From: Streptosporangium brasiliense
Lineage (GTDB): Bacteria > Actinomycetota > Actinomycetes > Streptosporangiales > Streptosporangiaceae
Direction: 5' to 3'
Assembly: GCF_030811595.1 (NCBI RefSeq)
Contig: NZ_JAUSRB010000002.1
Location: forward strand, 1,054,001 to 1,118,000
DNA: 64,000 bases
Shown here: piece after piece, positions 34,402-42,067 of the stretch
Layout: every line of letters begins with the position of its first letter
Position numbering within the stretch: position 1 is the first letter of the stretch
The notes under the pieces: generated by a model
Told to the model about the DNA's origin: nothing
The model's input: only the letters and a program-made list of their open reading frames with translations
Databases searched by the model: none
Program-made: the position numbers and the translations under genes

Positions 34402-34920
34402 CTAACGCGGCCCCGAGCGGAACTCCGTCCAGAGATCGACGGCTTCCTCCAGGTCGAGTGCCGCCACATCCTCGCGGGCCATGCCAGCTGTGTAGATCAA
34501 CCGACTGGCGAGCCAGTCGGGAACCGGCTCCCGCGCGGGGACCTCGCCGGTGTGAATGTGATCGGTCAGAGCTCCGAGACGGTCGATGACCTCACCGAGA
34601 CGGACAACCTCGGGACGCGAGCCGCCGGCCGCCCGGACCCGCGCCTTGGCCTCGGCATAGATCTCCGCGTCGGCCCTCTCCCCGACCGCCCAGACCTCAC
34701 AGATCTCGACCACCTTGTCGTCGGTGATCCGGTAGACGACCCGCCAGGTGTTCCGGCCGACGACAAGCTTGCGGAATCCGGTCAGTTCCCCACCGAGCGG
34801 GTAACCGGCCTCGGCGTTCTCCAGCAGCAGAAGGATCTTTTTCAGGATCTTGGGTACGGCGTCCGGACCGATCCTGCGGAGATCGTCAATGGCCGGGTCG
34901 GTGAATACGACGTCGGGCAC
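34402..34920 (-). CDS. RelE/ParE-family toxin with C-terminal extension
   Basis: A 172-residue protein. Residues 1-90 have the RelE/ParE fold: VVFTDPAIDDLRRIGPDAVPK, then LVVGRNTWRVVYRITDDKVVEICEV, with basic and aromatic residues on the last strands. Such toxins cut mRNA on the ribosome or block gyrase. Residues 95-172 are an extra helical part (LASRLIYTAGMAREDVAALDLEEAVDLW) not found in ordinary 90-residue RelE toxins; its role is unknown. The antitoxin gene lies two bases upstream in the same operon. The module sits between msrA-end copies R1 and R2. Confidence 0.82.
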   Translation of the reverse strand: MPDVVFTDPAIDDLRRIGPDAVPKILKKILLLLENAEAGYPLGGELTGFRKLVVGRNTWRVVYRITDDKVVEICEVWAVGERADAEIYAEAKARVRAAGGSRPEVVRLGEVIDRLGALTDHIHTGEVPAREPVPDWLASRLIYTAGMAREDVAALDLEEAVDLWTEFRSGPR

Positions 34921-34922
34921 CG

Positions 34923-35234
34923 CTACTCGTCGTCATCGGGGAGCGCGGTCAGCGACTCACGGGTATGTCCGAAAGCGGAGAGGACGTCGTCGATCGACGT
35001 TCGCCGCCCGCTGTCGGTCGCCGCCCGCACGAGAACCAGCGCCAGGTCGCGCAGATCGGCCGCAGCCTCTTCCAGCTCGTTGAGACGCCGCATGCTCACG
35101 ACCGCCGCGACAGGCTGGTGCCGACGGGTCACCACCAGATCCGCCCCCTGCTCCGCCTCGGCCACCAGGCGGGCCACCCCGCGCTGCGCGGCCTCGGTGA
35201 CCGTGAGCGCGGTCGCGTCATGGAGAACAGCCAT
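34923..35234 (-). CDS. Phd/YefM-type antitoxin
   Basis: A 103-residue antitoxin. The N-terminal half, TVTEAAQRGVARLVAEAEQGADLVVTRRHQPVAAVVS, is the Phd/YefM DNA-binding fold; the acidic C-terminus (SIDDVLSAFGHTRESLTALPDDDE) should wrap the toxin. The ATG at 35234 was chosen because a promoter -10 box lies six bases before it; the reading 39 bases further upstream crosses that promoter. The protein should repress its own operon through the CTATA/TATAG repeats there. Confidence 0.85.
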   Translation of the reverse strand: MAVLHDATALTVTEAAQRGVARLVAEAEQGADLVVTRRHQPVAAVVSMRRLNELEEAAADLRDLALVLVRAATDSGRRTSIDDVLSAFGHTRESLTALPDDDE

Positions 35235-35240
35235 ACAAAA

Positions 35241-35269
35241 ACTATATAGACAACTATACAGAACAGCAA
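35241..35269 (-). promoter_or_regulatory. promoter/operator of the RelE-Phd module
   Basis: On the minus strand, -35 TTGCTG (35269-35264), a 17-base spacer and -10 TATAGT (35246-35241); the ATG begins seven bases after the -10 box, suggesting a leaderless message. TATAG and CTATA (35245-35258) form a 5-base inverted repeat over the -10 region. Confidence 0.6.
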
Positions 35270-35475
35270 TCACCGGACCGCGCCCGGACCGTCGCAGCGA
35301 GACGACCTGCGCCTGAGAGATCGGCGGAGCCCAGGCCGCAGTACTGGAACGGGGACCCAGGCGCGGATACCCCTCCGTTCCGTCGCCGGCCCATCCGGTC
35401 GAAAGACCGCAGACTCTGACCCAACGAGGGAACGGCCCCGGGAACCGGCTCGCGAGACCAAACGTCTGAGAGCAC

Positions 35476-36618
35476 GTGAGACGTCAGGGGTATTTGGGGT
35501 CGCTCGTGGTCGTGCTCGCTGCCGGTGCGGTTGGCTGCACGGTCAACGTCCCGGAGCCGGTGACCCGACCGGCCGTTCTTCCCCGGGCGCCAACGCTACC
35601 GGCGGCTGAGAATGTCTGGCCCGAGGCGTTCTTTCCGGTGCCGCGTCGGTTCAGCGACGTCCGTGACGTTCAGCCGCTGGCCATGCTCAGCAAGCATGAG
35701 GTGCTGCTGGCCGATCCCGACGAGCGGCGGCCGGTCCTGGTCCGCTACGACCGACGGACCGGCAAGCACAAGATCTTGGCCACCGTCCCCGAGGGCGCGC
35801 GCTATCACTGGATCCAGAACGTGACCGTGAGCGACTCGCACATCGTGTGGATCGCCGCAGTCCGCCGTCCGGACCGGACGACCGCCGGGCTGGAACTGTG
35901 GACGGTGCCGATCGCGGGAGGCCAGGTCCGGTCCGTGGCCCCGGTGTCGCCCAAACCGGTCGGGATCAGCACCCACAGCGGTCAGGAGTACCGGCTGGAG
36001 ATCGTGGGCGATCAGATCGTCTGGTGGGACGACAACGGAGGTCCCGTCCATGGCGTCCCCCTCGCGGGCGGGACGCCGACCCTGCTGGGATCCGGCTACA
36101 TCTCCACCTGGCCCTGGGTCCACGACGGGGAAGAGACCGTCACCAACCTCATCACCAAAGAGAAACGGACCGCAGAAGACGTCGACGGTATCGACCGGCG
36201 CTGTGGCCCCGAGTGGTGTGTCAGCGGCGCCGATATCGGCAACTACGAGCTGACACAGGTCATCGTGCAGCGCCGGGACGGCTCAGCGCGCAGGACCGTG
36301 CCCGGCCAGTTCCGCAGGGAGCCCCTTCTCCATGAGAGGTTCGGATTCTTCGACCCGCCGCAGGTGTCCGGTGGAGGGCTGATCGGTTTCGCGGGCCGGC
36401 ATGTCGGATCGCTGGGAGACGCCAGCGTGATCTATGACCGCTGCACCGGAAAAACAGCAGTACTCCGGCCGAAGAGAGACGAGCCGGCCGAGCGTGGGCC
36501 GGAGTCCATCCGCGTCGGTGGTTCCACATCCGGCGGACCGCTGCTGTTCTGGAGGAATGACGCCCACAAGCAGTACATGGCCATGGATCTGGCCGCCATC
36601 TCCGGTCAAGGATGTTGA
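35476..36618 (+). CDS. lipoprotein with beta-propeller-like repeats
   Basis: A 380-residue exported protein. Residues 1-20 are a signal peptide with a lipobox, AGAVGC, so the Cys at 21 should carry lipid. The rest is rich in short beta strands with WD/KD-like turns (VLVRYDRRTGKHKILATVPEGA, LELWTVPIAGGQVRSVAP, VWWDDNGGPVHGVPLAGG), suggesting a five- to seven-bladed propeller. The paired cysteines in RRCGPEWCVSG probably form a disulfide. I do not recognise a specific family. It starts at GTG and is the only rightward gene among the toxin modules, so it may be a passenger of the R1-R2 interval. Confidence 0.65.
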   Translation: MRRQGYLGSLVVVLAAGAVGCTVNVPEPVTRPAVLPRAPTLPAAENVWPEAFFPVPRRFSDVRDVQPLAMLSKHEVLLADPDERRPVLVRYDRRTGKHKILATVPEGARYHWIQNVTVSDSHIVWIAAVRRPDRTTAGLELWTVPIAGGQVRSVAPVSPKPVGISTHSGQEYRLEIVGDQIVWWDDNGGPVHGVPLAGGTPTLLGSGYISTWPWVHDGEETVTNLITKEKRTAEDVDGIDRRCGPEWCVSGADIGNYELTQVIVQRRDGSARRTVPGQFRREPLLHERFGFFDPPQVSGGGLIGFAGRHVGSLGDASVIYDRCTGKTAVLRPKRDEPAERGPESIRVGGSTSGGPLLFWRNDAHKQYMAMDLAAISGQGC

Positions 36619-36736
36619 TCTCAAATGGCGGCCGGCATCCCTGATCTCCTGACGGGTGCGGCGTAGCGCCCGAGCGTGGCCAGATCCTCACTGCCTCCGC
36701 AGGTCTACGCCTCACCGGAGGTCAAGCCCACCGGCC

Positions 36737-36802
36737 AGTCACCTCCGATGCCGCCGATCCCGCAGTAGCCGCTGGGCACCTGAACAAATATTGCTGGTGA
36801 TA
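36737..36802 (-). repeat. msrA 3'-end copy R2 (partial, frameshifted)
   Basis: Matches msrA from about 50593 to 50668 with an internal gap. It reaches further into msrA than the other copies and includes the codons for YHQQY. A one-base loss in the Asn-Pro-Gly region breaks the frame. The part corresponding to the msrA stop is missing. It separates the RelE/Phd interval from the PIN/HTH interval. Confidence 0.7.
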
Positions 36803-36863
36803 GCGTAACGGTTCGCTTCAGCCAGCAAATCATTCTCACTGTCACCCCAGCCTCGGCGGCCCG

Positions 36864-37418
36864 CTAACCGGCCCGGAGGGCCGCGACCGACTCGACCAGA
36901 CCTGCTTTCTCCAAAGCGTCAAGCACATCCTCTACGGCCTCCGGCGGGTTGACCCGCGAGTCCGCAATCTGCTGAACACAGGCCCAGACCACTCGTCCAT
37001 CGAGATCGATCTGGTCCAGTACGAAGTCATCGGGAGACTTGGCCTCAATCTCCCAGGGCGCCAAGTGTTCTGAAGGAAAGTCCCTGAGATTTGACGTGAC
37101 GATGACCTGCGCTCCTACTTTGATCGCCGCAGCAAGCACATGCCGGTCATCCGGGTCAGGTAGCTTAAGTCCCTCGATAAGGGGTTCGTACCCCTCGACC
37201 AGGCAGTCTCGGACCGCAGAGTTCATGAGCAGGCGAAGCTTGCCCAGTTTCCCCTCCGGAATGTCTGGACGATCAGCGGCAAGGTTGCGCTGCATTTCGT
37301 CGAGGATCCTGCTGGTCCACTTGGCCTGAAGCCGTCCCGTCATGGCCAGGCGGATGAGCAGATCGCGAAGTGTGTTGCCATAGAGCACGTTCGCGTCGTA
37401 GACCACCACAAAGCTCAT
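36864..37418 (-). CDS. PIN-domain toxin (VapC-like ribonuclease)
   Basis: A 184-residue PIN-domain protein. The metal-binding acidic residues are D8 in VVVYDANVLY, E41-like in ILDEMQRNL, the PDPDDRHVLAAA pair and the SNLRDFP segment. This long-form PIN protein (with a helical tail of about 50 residues) is the kind paired with an excisionase-like HTH protein rather than with VapB. Its start ATG is two bases after the stop of that gene. It likely cuts RNA when freed from its partner. It sits between msrA-end copies R2 and R3. Confidence 0.85.
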   Translation of the reverse strand: MSFVVVYDANVLYGNTLRDLLIRLAMTGRLQAKWTSRILDEMQRNLAADRPDIPEGKLGKLRLLMNSAVRDCLVEGYEPLIEGLKLPDPDDRHVLAAAIKVGAQVIVTSNLRDFPSEHLAPWEIEAKSPDDFVLDQIDLDGRVVWACVQQIADSRVNPPEAVEDVLDALEKAGLVESVAALRAG

Positions 37419-37420
37419 GC

Positions 37421-37876
37421 TCAGATGCCCAGCTCCTGGCCTAGCGCAGCAAGCTGATCGGCAGCCGTACGGCGCTTGGCATCATCGCGACGTTTGTACT
37501 CCTGAAGGTCCTCATATGTGACACGCCTGTGCTTGCCGACCAAGCGAAAGGGAATCCCTCCTTCCTCCAGAAGCTTGATCAGGTAGGGGCGCGAAACGTT
37601 CAGCATGTCCGCCGCCTGCTGGGTCGTCAGCTCGGCGTGAGAGGGAATGACCGTAACCCCTCGTCCTTCAGCCGCCTGGGCAAGGATGAAGGCCAACAGG
37701 CTCACAGCTTCCCGAGGCAAGATCAATGGGTCCTCAGCACCGTGTTCCCCGACAACACGGATGGCCGACTGCTCGTGAGACCGCATGAGGTAATCCTTGA
37801 TGCGGCGTACAGCACGGCCAGCCATCTCAGCATCGATGCTTCCGGGCTGTACTCGCTTGGCCTGCACATCTGTCAT
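37421..37876 (-). CDS. excisionase-type HTH antitoxin, partner of the PIN toxin
   Basis: A 151-residue protein. The C-terminal half holds a MerR/excisionase-like helix-turn-helix: LTTQQAADMLNVSRPYLIKLLEEGG, then FRLVGKHRRVTYEDLQEYKRR. The N-terminal half is helical and acidic. The order HTH then PIN, with the genes two bases apart, is a known toxin-antitoxin arrangement. The ATG at 37876 has AAGGAGG at the right distance; another ATG six bases upstream is too close to it. Confidence 0.83.
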   Translation of the reverse strand: MTDVQAKRVQPGSIDAEMAGRAVRRIKDYLMRSHEQSAIRVVGEHGAEDPLILPREAVSLLAFILAQAAEGRGVTVIPSHAELTTQQAADMLNVSRPYLIKLLEEGGIPFRLVGKHRRVTYEDLQEYKRRDDAKRRTAADQLAALGQELGI

Positions 37877-37895
37877 CGCCATACCTCCTTCTCGC

Positions 37896-37924
37896 AGTAT
37901 CCGCAACGAACGAAATAAACGCAA
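37896..37924 (-). promoter_or_regulatory. promoter of the HTH-PIN module
   Basis: On the minus strand, -35 TTGCGT (37924-37919), a 17-base spacer and -10 GATACT (37901-37896), followed by an ordinary leader with AAGGAGG. This is one of the few modules here with a normal ribosome binding site. Confidence 0.6.
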
Positions 37925-38108
37925 GCGATGAGGCTGTCATCTGGATTGCCGACTGATCCGCACCGCACCCGGATCCGGTGCCATGGTCACCGATGAGCGG
38001 TACCAGCATGGCCGCGCTGCTGCACGTCCCCACCGAGCTGTAGGCAGCGGCTGAGGTTCGGACAGCCGACACGGCGGACGGTCGCGGATCAAATGTGGCC
38101 GGACAGCA

Positions 38109-38145
38109 GTACGGCTCACGACCCGGAGTTGAGCGCGAGCCGTAC
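38109..38145 (-). terminator. displaced msrA terminator hairpin, copy in R3
   Basis: GTACGGCTCACG (38109-38120) pairs with CGCGAGCCGTAC (38134-38145), with one mismatch that is a G-U wobble in RNA, around a 13-base loop. It aligns with the msrA terminator at 50490-50524 in arms and loop and lies at the same distance from the msrA-like stop codon. Confidence 0.7.
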
Positions 38146-38162
38146 GACGGAGTGCTGCGGAG

Positions 38163-38264
38163 TTACTTCTCGGTCGGAACCATGCCTGTCTGGCAGGCGC
38201 CCCACTGGGACGGGTCACCTGGCTTGACGTTGGTGCCGCCGATGCCGCAGTAGCCGCCGGAGTT
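38163..38264 (-). repeat. msrA 3'-end copy R3 (best preserved)
   Basis: About 100 bases, roughly 85% identical by eye to the last codons of msrA and in the same orientation, with the terminator copy following at 38109-38145. The frame is open: [30 protein letters not shown] and a TAA stop. Many of the differences from msrA fall at third codon positions. Similarity ends near the codons for Asn-Ser-Gly-Gly, a few codons before the first Cys. Confidence 0.88.
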
Positions 38265-38321
38265 CGGGAGGCGGCCGTGGCCTGGATGAGAGATCACCTG
38301 GTTGGCTCCCCGCCTCCAGGT

Positions 38322-38678
38322 TCAGCCGTCGGTGTCTTTCGGGTGGCGGGGTGAGGCATAGACGATCCAGACAGTGCGAGTGGCGTCATCAATGGCATAG
38401 CGGACACGTCCGCCACTGGTGACCTCGAACTCCCATTGCTCCAGGTCCTGGCCATTATGACGATGAGTCGCGAGGTCACCGCGTAAGCGATGTTGACGCT
38501 CACGATCCGCCCGTGAGCGTGGATCGGCGCGCAGTGCCTCGAAACATCGGCGTGTGTTGCCCAGGGCGTGACGGCACAACTCCTCCCATCCCTTGACCGC
38601 ATCGCCGGTACCGAACCGGATATCCCATTCGTCATCCGGGGGCGGGACCGTGACCCGGTCACCGCGCTTCGGGCTCAC
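38322..38678 (-). CDS. RelE/YoeB-like toxin
   Basis: A 118-residue basic protein. The core WDIRFGTGDAVKGWEELCRHA, then an Arg-rich helix pair and LEQWEFEVTSGGRVRYAIDDATRTVWIVYAS, has the strand order of RelE-family mRNA interferases with a substrate-like RYAID-DATRTVWI hairpin. It starts at GTG, overlapping the stop of the upstream antitoxin gene by four bases. The C-terminal SPRHPKDTDG is short and polar. Toxin identity is inferred from fold pattern and the coupled antitoxin. Confidence 0.75.
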   Translation of the reverse strand: MSPKRGDRVTVPPPDDEWDIRFGTGDAVKGWEELCRHALGNTRRCFEALRADPRSRADRERQHRLRGDLATHRHNGQDLEQWEFEVTSGGRVRYAIDDATRTVWIVYASPRHPKDTDG

Positions 38679-39145
38679 GCTGAGACCTCTACCGACCCGA
38701 AGTCGCCACTTGTGGCCTTGCGAGCCTGGGCGTAGTCCGCGGGGTCGGCCTTGATCCGAGCGGTCGCCCGCCATCCTGCGATGACTTCCTGTGTGGTGAC
38801 ATCGACATCAAGTTCCGCGGCGTCGGAGAGCGCCTCCACCAGTTCGAGGGTGAAGGCACGCAGTTCGGCGGAGGTGAGGTGGCGAACCCAGGGGAAGACC
38901 TCAGGCATGGCGATGACCAGCGCGCGGGCGGTCGGATCATGCTTGATGAGGGCGAGGAACAGACGGGATGCCGTGGCCAGTGTCTGCCCTCGCTGATCCT
39001 CACGATCGGCGGCGGTCAGGTAGAAGTCCGGGGCATCGCGGTGGGTGACGCGTACTCGCCCCAGGCGCGCGGCGCGTTCGGCGACGGCGCGGGGGTTTCT
39101 CGACAGGTCCGAGAAGGTGACGGCGTCGGCGTTGCTGGTGCTCAC
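38675..39145 (-). CDS. Phd-like antitoxin
   Basis: A 156-residue protein. The start STSNADAVTFSDLSRNPRAVAERAARLGRVRVTHRDAPDF is a Phd/YefM-like DNA-binding fold (the family often begins with such a SDLSRNP helix); the following helical part (about 60-156) should bind the toxin. It starts with GTG, seven bases after a TACGAT -10 box. The palindrome TCAGAAC-AC-GTTCTGA just upstream is the probable autoregulatory operator. It lies in the R3-R4 interval. Confidence 0.77.
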   Translation of the reverse strand: MSTSNADAVTFSDLSRNPRAVAERAARLGRVRVTHRDAPDFYLTAADREDQRGQTLATASRLFLALIKHDPTARALVIAMPEVFPWVRHLTSAELRAFTLELVEALSDAAELDVDVTTQEVIAGWRATARIKADPADYAQARKATSGDFGSVEVSA

Positions 39146-39151
39146 CCTGCC

Positions 39152-39175
39152 ATCGTAAGTCAGAACACGTTCTGA
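39152..39175 (-). promoter_or_regulatory. promoter and palindromic operator of the R3-R4 toxin module
   Basis: TCAGAAC and GTTCTGA (39160-39175) are perfect 7-base arms with a two-base centre. On the minus strand the -10 TACGAT (39157-39152) follows, then six bases and the GTG start, so the message is probably leaderless. Confidence 0.62.
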
Positions 39176-39396
39176 AGTTGGTGGACCAGGGAAGGCGCGT
39201 CACACGACCGCCCGTCAGTAAGCAGGCCAAATCGAGCGGCCAAATGACTCTCAGCGCAAAAAACGGCCATGAATCGCACAGAAGCCCTTGAAAGGTCGCC
39301 CTGAATCAGTTCCCAGCTCGATGAAGGAGCAATGGCGAAGCTACGCGGACGGACACGGCTCACGACCAGGAAGGCAGAGGCGAGCCCCACAAGCGG

Positions 39397-39516
39397 GTAC
39401 GGGCTCACCCCGGGAGCCGGGCGCGAGCCGTATCGGTGAAGTCGGCGCTATTCCTCGGACGGGCCACCTACCTTGACGTTGATGCCACCGATCCCACAGT
39501 GTCCGTTAGGGCTCTC
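39397..39516 (-). repeat. msrA 3'-end copy R4 with terminator arms
   Basis: It contains a diverged msrA terminator (TACGGGCTCAC and GCGAGCCGTA, 39398-39432) and an msrA-like end that has lost about 33 bases in frame. It reads GHCGIGGINVK then VGGPSEE and a TAG, so the second cysteine is gone. A second fragment of the terminator lies at 39356-39385, so the site may have been hit twice. Between 39176 and 39355 I see no gene. Confidence 0.75.
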
Positions 39517-39556
39517 GACAGCGTAACGGTGGTTTTCGGGCGTATTGGATCTCAGC

Positions 39557-39851
39557 TCAAGCAGCGGGAGCCCGGGGCGTCAGACGGACCTCGACATCCG
39601 CGTCCAGGGCGCGCGCCAGGCGTTCCAGAACCGGCAATGTGGGGATGGTCCCGCCTGCCTCGAAGCGAGCCACCGCGGACTGGGTCATGCCGGCCTCCCG
39701 GGCCAGGTCACTCTGGCTCCATCCCCGCCCCTCGCGCACGAACCGTTCTGCCCAGCTCGTAGGCAATACGCGCAGCCTCATACGCCTCGGCTGCACCCGG
39801 CTCGGCCATCCGGCGATCCCTGAGCTCCCGCCAGCTTCTCTGTTCGCTCAT
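39557..39851 (-). pseudogene. HigA-like XRE antitoxin, frameshifted
   Basis: The reading starts at 39851 as MSEQRSWRELRDRRMAEPG, nearly the same as the intact copy at 49723-50022. Near 39745 five bases are missing relative to that copy (between the codons for Thr-Val and Arg-Glu-Gly), which throws the helix-turn-helix (WSQSDLAREAGMTQSAVARF) out of frame. The HTH part stays open, with a possible internal start, so a short HTH protein might still be made. It forms a decayed module with the toxin pseudogene upstream. Confidence 0.8.
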
Positions 39852-40204
39852 ACCGCCTCTTCTTCCTCGTCAACGGCGTGCGCCAACTCGATGCAGCGAC
39901 GCATGGCCCGCCGAGCCCGATCGATCTCCCGATCGTCACGTACCCGCGTCTTGTGGAACACGGTCAGGAGCACGATCCGGCGACCGGGCGCGATCCATTA
40001 CGTGATGCGCATCGCGAGCTCGTCGAGATGGAACCGGAGTTCGCGCAGCTTGCCGTCCAGCTGCTTGGTGTAGGGCTCCCCCAGCAGAGGCCCCTCTGCC
40101 GCAAGAAGATCGACATAAAAGGCCACCCTTGCGAACAGCGCCGAAGGCAGGTCTTCAAGCCACTTGCGAACTTCTGGTTCCAGCTCCACGGCACCCCAGC
40201 TCAT
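39848..40204 (-). pseudogene. HigB-like (Gp49 family) toxin, nonsense mutation
   Basis: It begins MSWGAVELEPEVRKWLEDLP and continues ELRFHLDELAMRIT, then meets a TAA at 40000-39998. Compared with the second copy, the codon pair ACC-TAC has become ACG-TAA. Beyond the stop the frame continues WIAPGRRIVLLTVFHKTRVRD to the normal end, with an ATGA overlap to the antitoxin. The Gp49/HigB fold is clear. With both genes damaged, the module is probably dead. Confidence 0.82.
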
Positions 40205-40228
40205 AGTATCGATGCTATGAGCTGGGGT
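40193..40228. promoter_or_regulatory. 14-base perfect inverted repeat at the start of the decayed HigB gene
   Basis: ACCCCAGCTCATAG and CTATGAGCTGGGGT flank an 8-base centre. The left arm is the first codons of the toxin gene, so the start of the gene is mirrored on the other strand. The inner CATAG/CTATG arms are shared with the second HigBA copy (50373-50392) and are the likely operator; the outer arms are special to this copy. Confidence 0.65.
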
Positions 40229-40351
40229 ACTGCCACAGCTTACTTTCGCGCAAACACGTTGAGTAATGGGCGCGACCTCCGGCTCCCGCCACAGTGACGC
40301 AAGCCGTGCCGGAACAACCTTCAGAGGAGACGCGGCAGGACCCGAATAGGC

Positions 40352-40413
40352 GCTACTTCTCGGTCGGAACCATACCTGTCTGGCAGGCGTCCCATTGAGG
40401 ACGGGTCACCTAG
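40352..40413 (-). repeat. msrA 3'-end copy R5, cut by the IS630 element
   Basis: It matches msrA from the stop (TAG) up to the CTAG in the Lys-Leu-Gly codons, where the left end of an IS630 element begins. The tail DACQTGMVPTEK is readable but a one-base insertion disrupts the frame before it. The remaining part of the repeat is not found beyond the right end of the IS. Confidence 0.75.
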
Positions 40414-41598
40414 TGAGCTGGTTCGGAGTTTCGGCGTCACCACATGAGTCGCGTTTCGTCTCAAATGGGGGGCCGGAGCAGTAGAGCCCTCGCAGTGCGC
40501 TGTGCTGGAGAAATGGGAGACAACCGACTGAAGCCGCTGGTGCTGTCGGAGGCCGAGCGGCTGACATTGCAGGGGTGGGCCAGACGCCGTACGACTGCGC
40601 AAGGACTGGCTTCACGCGCCCGGATCGTGCTGGCCTGCGCCGAGGGCGGCAGCAACATGGCGGTGGCCGGAGGGCTGCGGATCCATCGCAAGACCGTGGC
40701 CCGCCGGCGAAGCCGGTTCCTGGCCGATCGCCTGGACGGCCTGAGCGATGAGCCTCGGCCCGGGGCACCACGGACCATCACCGACGCTCAGGTGGAAGAG
40801 GTGGTGGTCCGCCCCCTGGAAGCGGCACCCGAGGGGGCAACGCATTGGTCGAAGCGGGAACTGGCCAGACAGGTGGGGATCTCGCCCGCCGGCGTGCTGC
40901 GGATCTGGCGGGCCTTTGGCCTGCAACCCTGGCGGACCCAGGACTTCAAGATCTCCCCGGACCCGCTGCTGATCGACAAGATCCGCGACGTGGTCGGGCT
41001 GTATCTGGCCCCGCCGGCAGGCGCAGCGGTGTTCGCCGTGGACGAGAAACCCCAGATCCAAGCGGTGGAACGCAGCACGCCGGTGCTGCCGATGCTGCCG
41101 GGGACCCCTGAACGGCGCAGCTTCGACTACATCCGGCACGGCACCGTGGATCTGTTCGCGGCATTGAACACCGCGACCGGCAAGGTGATCGGCCGTCTGT
41201 CGGCCCGGCACCGGGCCATCGACTTCCGGAACTTCCTCGATGAGATCGACCGCCAGACCGAGCCCGGCCTGGCGGTACATGTGATCTGCGACAACCTTTC
41301 CACGCGCAAGGCTCCGGCGGTGCATCGCTGGCTCTTGGCGCACCCGCGCTTCGTGCTGCACTTCACTCCGACTTACGCGTCATGGATCAATCAGGTCGAG
41401 CGCTGGTTCGCCGAGCTGCAGCGGTGTTGTCTCGATCGTGGTGTGTTCTGCTCACTTGATGCGCTTACCGCCGCCCTCGAACGCTGGATCAAGGTCTGGA
41501 ACGACAACGCCCGTCCCTTCCAGTGGACCAAGAGCGCAGATCAGATCGTCGACCGGATCTGCCGCTACTGCGGCAGGATCTCCAAACCAGCTCGCTAG
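40410..41598 (+). mobile_element. IS630-family insertion sequence
   Basis: Terminal inverted repeats CTAGTGAGCTGGTTCGGAG (40410-40428) and CTCCAAACCAGCTCGCTAG (41580-41598) match at 17 of 19 positions. Both ends are CTAG, as expected for IS630 elements, which insert at TA, often within CTAG, and duplicate it. One transposase gene fills the element and its stop lies in the right repeat. It sits in msrA-end copy R5. Confidence 0.88.
40513..41598 (+). CDS. IS630-family transposase
   Basis: A 361-residue DDE transposase. The N-terminal helix-turn-helix pair (residues 1-120, LSEAERLTLQGWARRRTTAQ and GGLRIHRKTVARRRSRFL) binds the ends; the catalytic residues lie in AVFAVDEKPQIQ (D), VHVICDNLSTRKAP (D) and INQVERWFAELQRC (E), the DDE triad of the IS630/Tc1 group. 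The ATG at 40513 was chosen; an in-frame ATG at 40444 lies nearer the left repeat. The gene looks intact, so the element may still be active. Confidence 0.92.
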   Translation: MGDNRLKPLVLSEAERLTLQGWARRRTTAQGLASRARIVLACAEGGSNMAVAGGLRIHRKTVARRRSRFLADRLDGLSDEPRPGAPRTITDAQVEEVVVRPLEAAPEGATHWSKRELARQVGISPAGVLRIWRAFGLQPWRTQDFKISPDPLLIDKIRDVVGLYLAPPAGAAVFAVDEKPQIQAVERSTPVLPMLPGTPERRSFDYIRHGTVDLFAALNTATGKVIGRLSARHRAIDFRNFLDEIDRQTEPGLAVHVICDNLSTRKAPAVHRWLLAHPRFVLHFTPTYASWINQVERWFAELQRCCLDRGVFCSLDALTAALERWIKVWNDNARPFQWTKSADQIVDRICRYCGRISKPAR

Positions 41599-42067
41599 CA
41601 GCACGCTCGCAGCAACGACTAGGGATCTGGCGCCCACCGCATGTACCTCTTGTCCATGTTGATCATCGGCCGGGATCAGACTAGTCACTACGTTCACGCG
41701 CCAGGAAGCGATAATTCCCCTCAGGCACATACCGGCGTGAACTGTGTGGGCGAGCGGGGATCGCCGAGCGCCCGCCGGGGCGAGCGCGAGATGCTTTCTT
41801 GTGCCGACAACCACGTCGGCACGGATCCTCAGCGACCGCCACTGGTTATCACAGTGGCCCCCTGAGCTTATGGCGCCCAAGCACTATCCGCACCGCCTTC
41901 GACTCTCGAAACCGAGGCAGTCAAGCGGTGCGGGGCGGAGCCCCCACCCGGGGGGCTCCGCCCCCCCGATCAGAGCGGCCCGAGCGAAGCGAGGCCCATG
42001 CCTTTCAGGACGTCAGCCCGACCGGGCAGGAGACGCCCGTCCCTACCAACGTGTATCTATGTGACCC
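41599..42067. other. gene-free region between IS630 and the serine recombinase gene
   Basis: No convincing gene: a minus-strand reading from 41880 runs into the transposase and is Arg/Ala-rich. It contains a 6-base hairpin CCACTG/CAGTGG at 41839-41857 and a strong hairpin at 41932-41964. It may include an attachment site of the recombinase, which cannot be located by eye. Confidence 0.4.
41932..41964. terminator. strong GC hairpin upstream of the serine recombinase gene
   Basis: GGGGCGGAGCCCCC and GGGGGCTCCGCCCC form a perfect 14-base stem with a 5-base loop. No T-run follows on either strand, as is usual for actinomycete terminators. It would insulate the recombinase gene from the IS element. 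Confidence 0.6.

Noticed and set aside
40205-40351. An attI or integron integrase beside the cassette-like repeats
   Set aside because: No tyrosine recombinase gene of integron type was found on either strand in the window, and the repeats are recognisable gene ends, not attC-like hairpins.
41452-41880. Possible minus-strand gene of 142 codons
   Set aside because: It runs into the IS630 transposase gene on the other strand and its translation has no domain or start signal.
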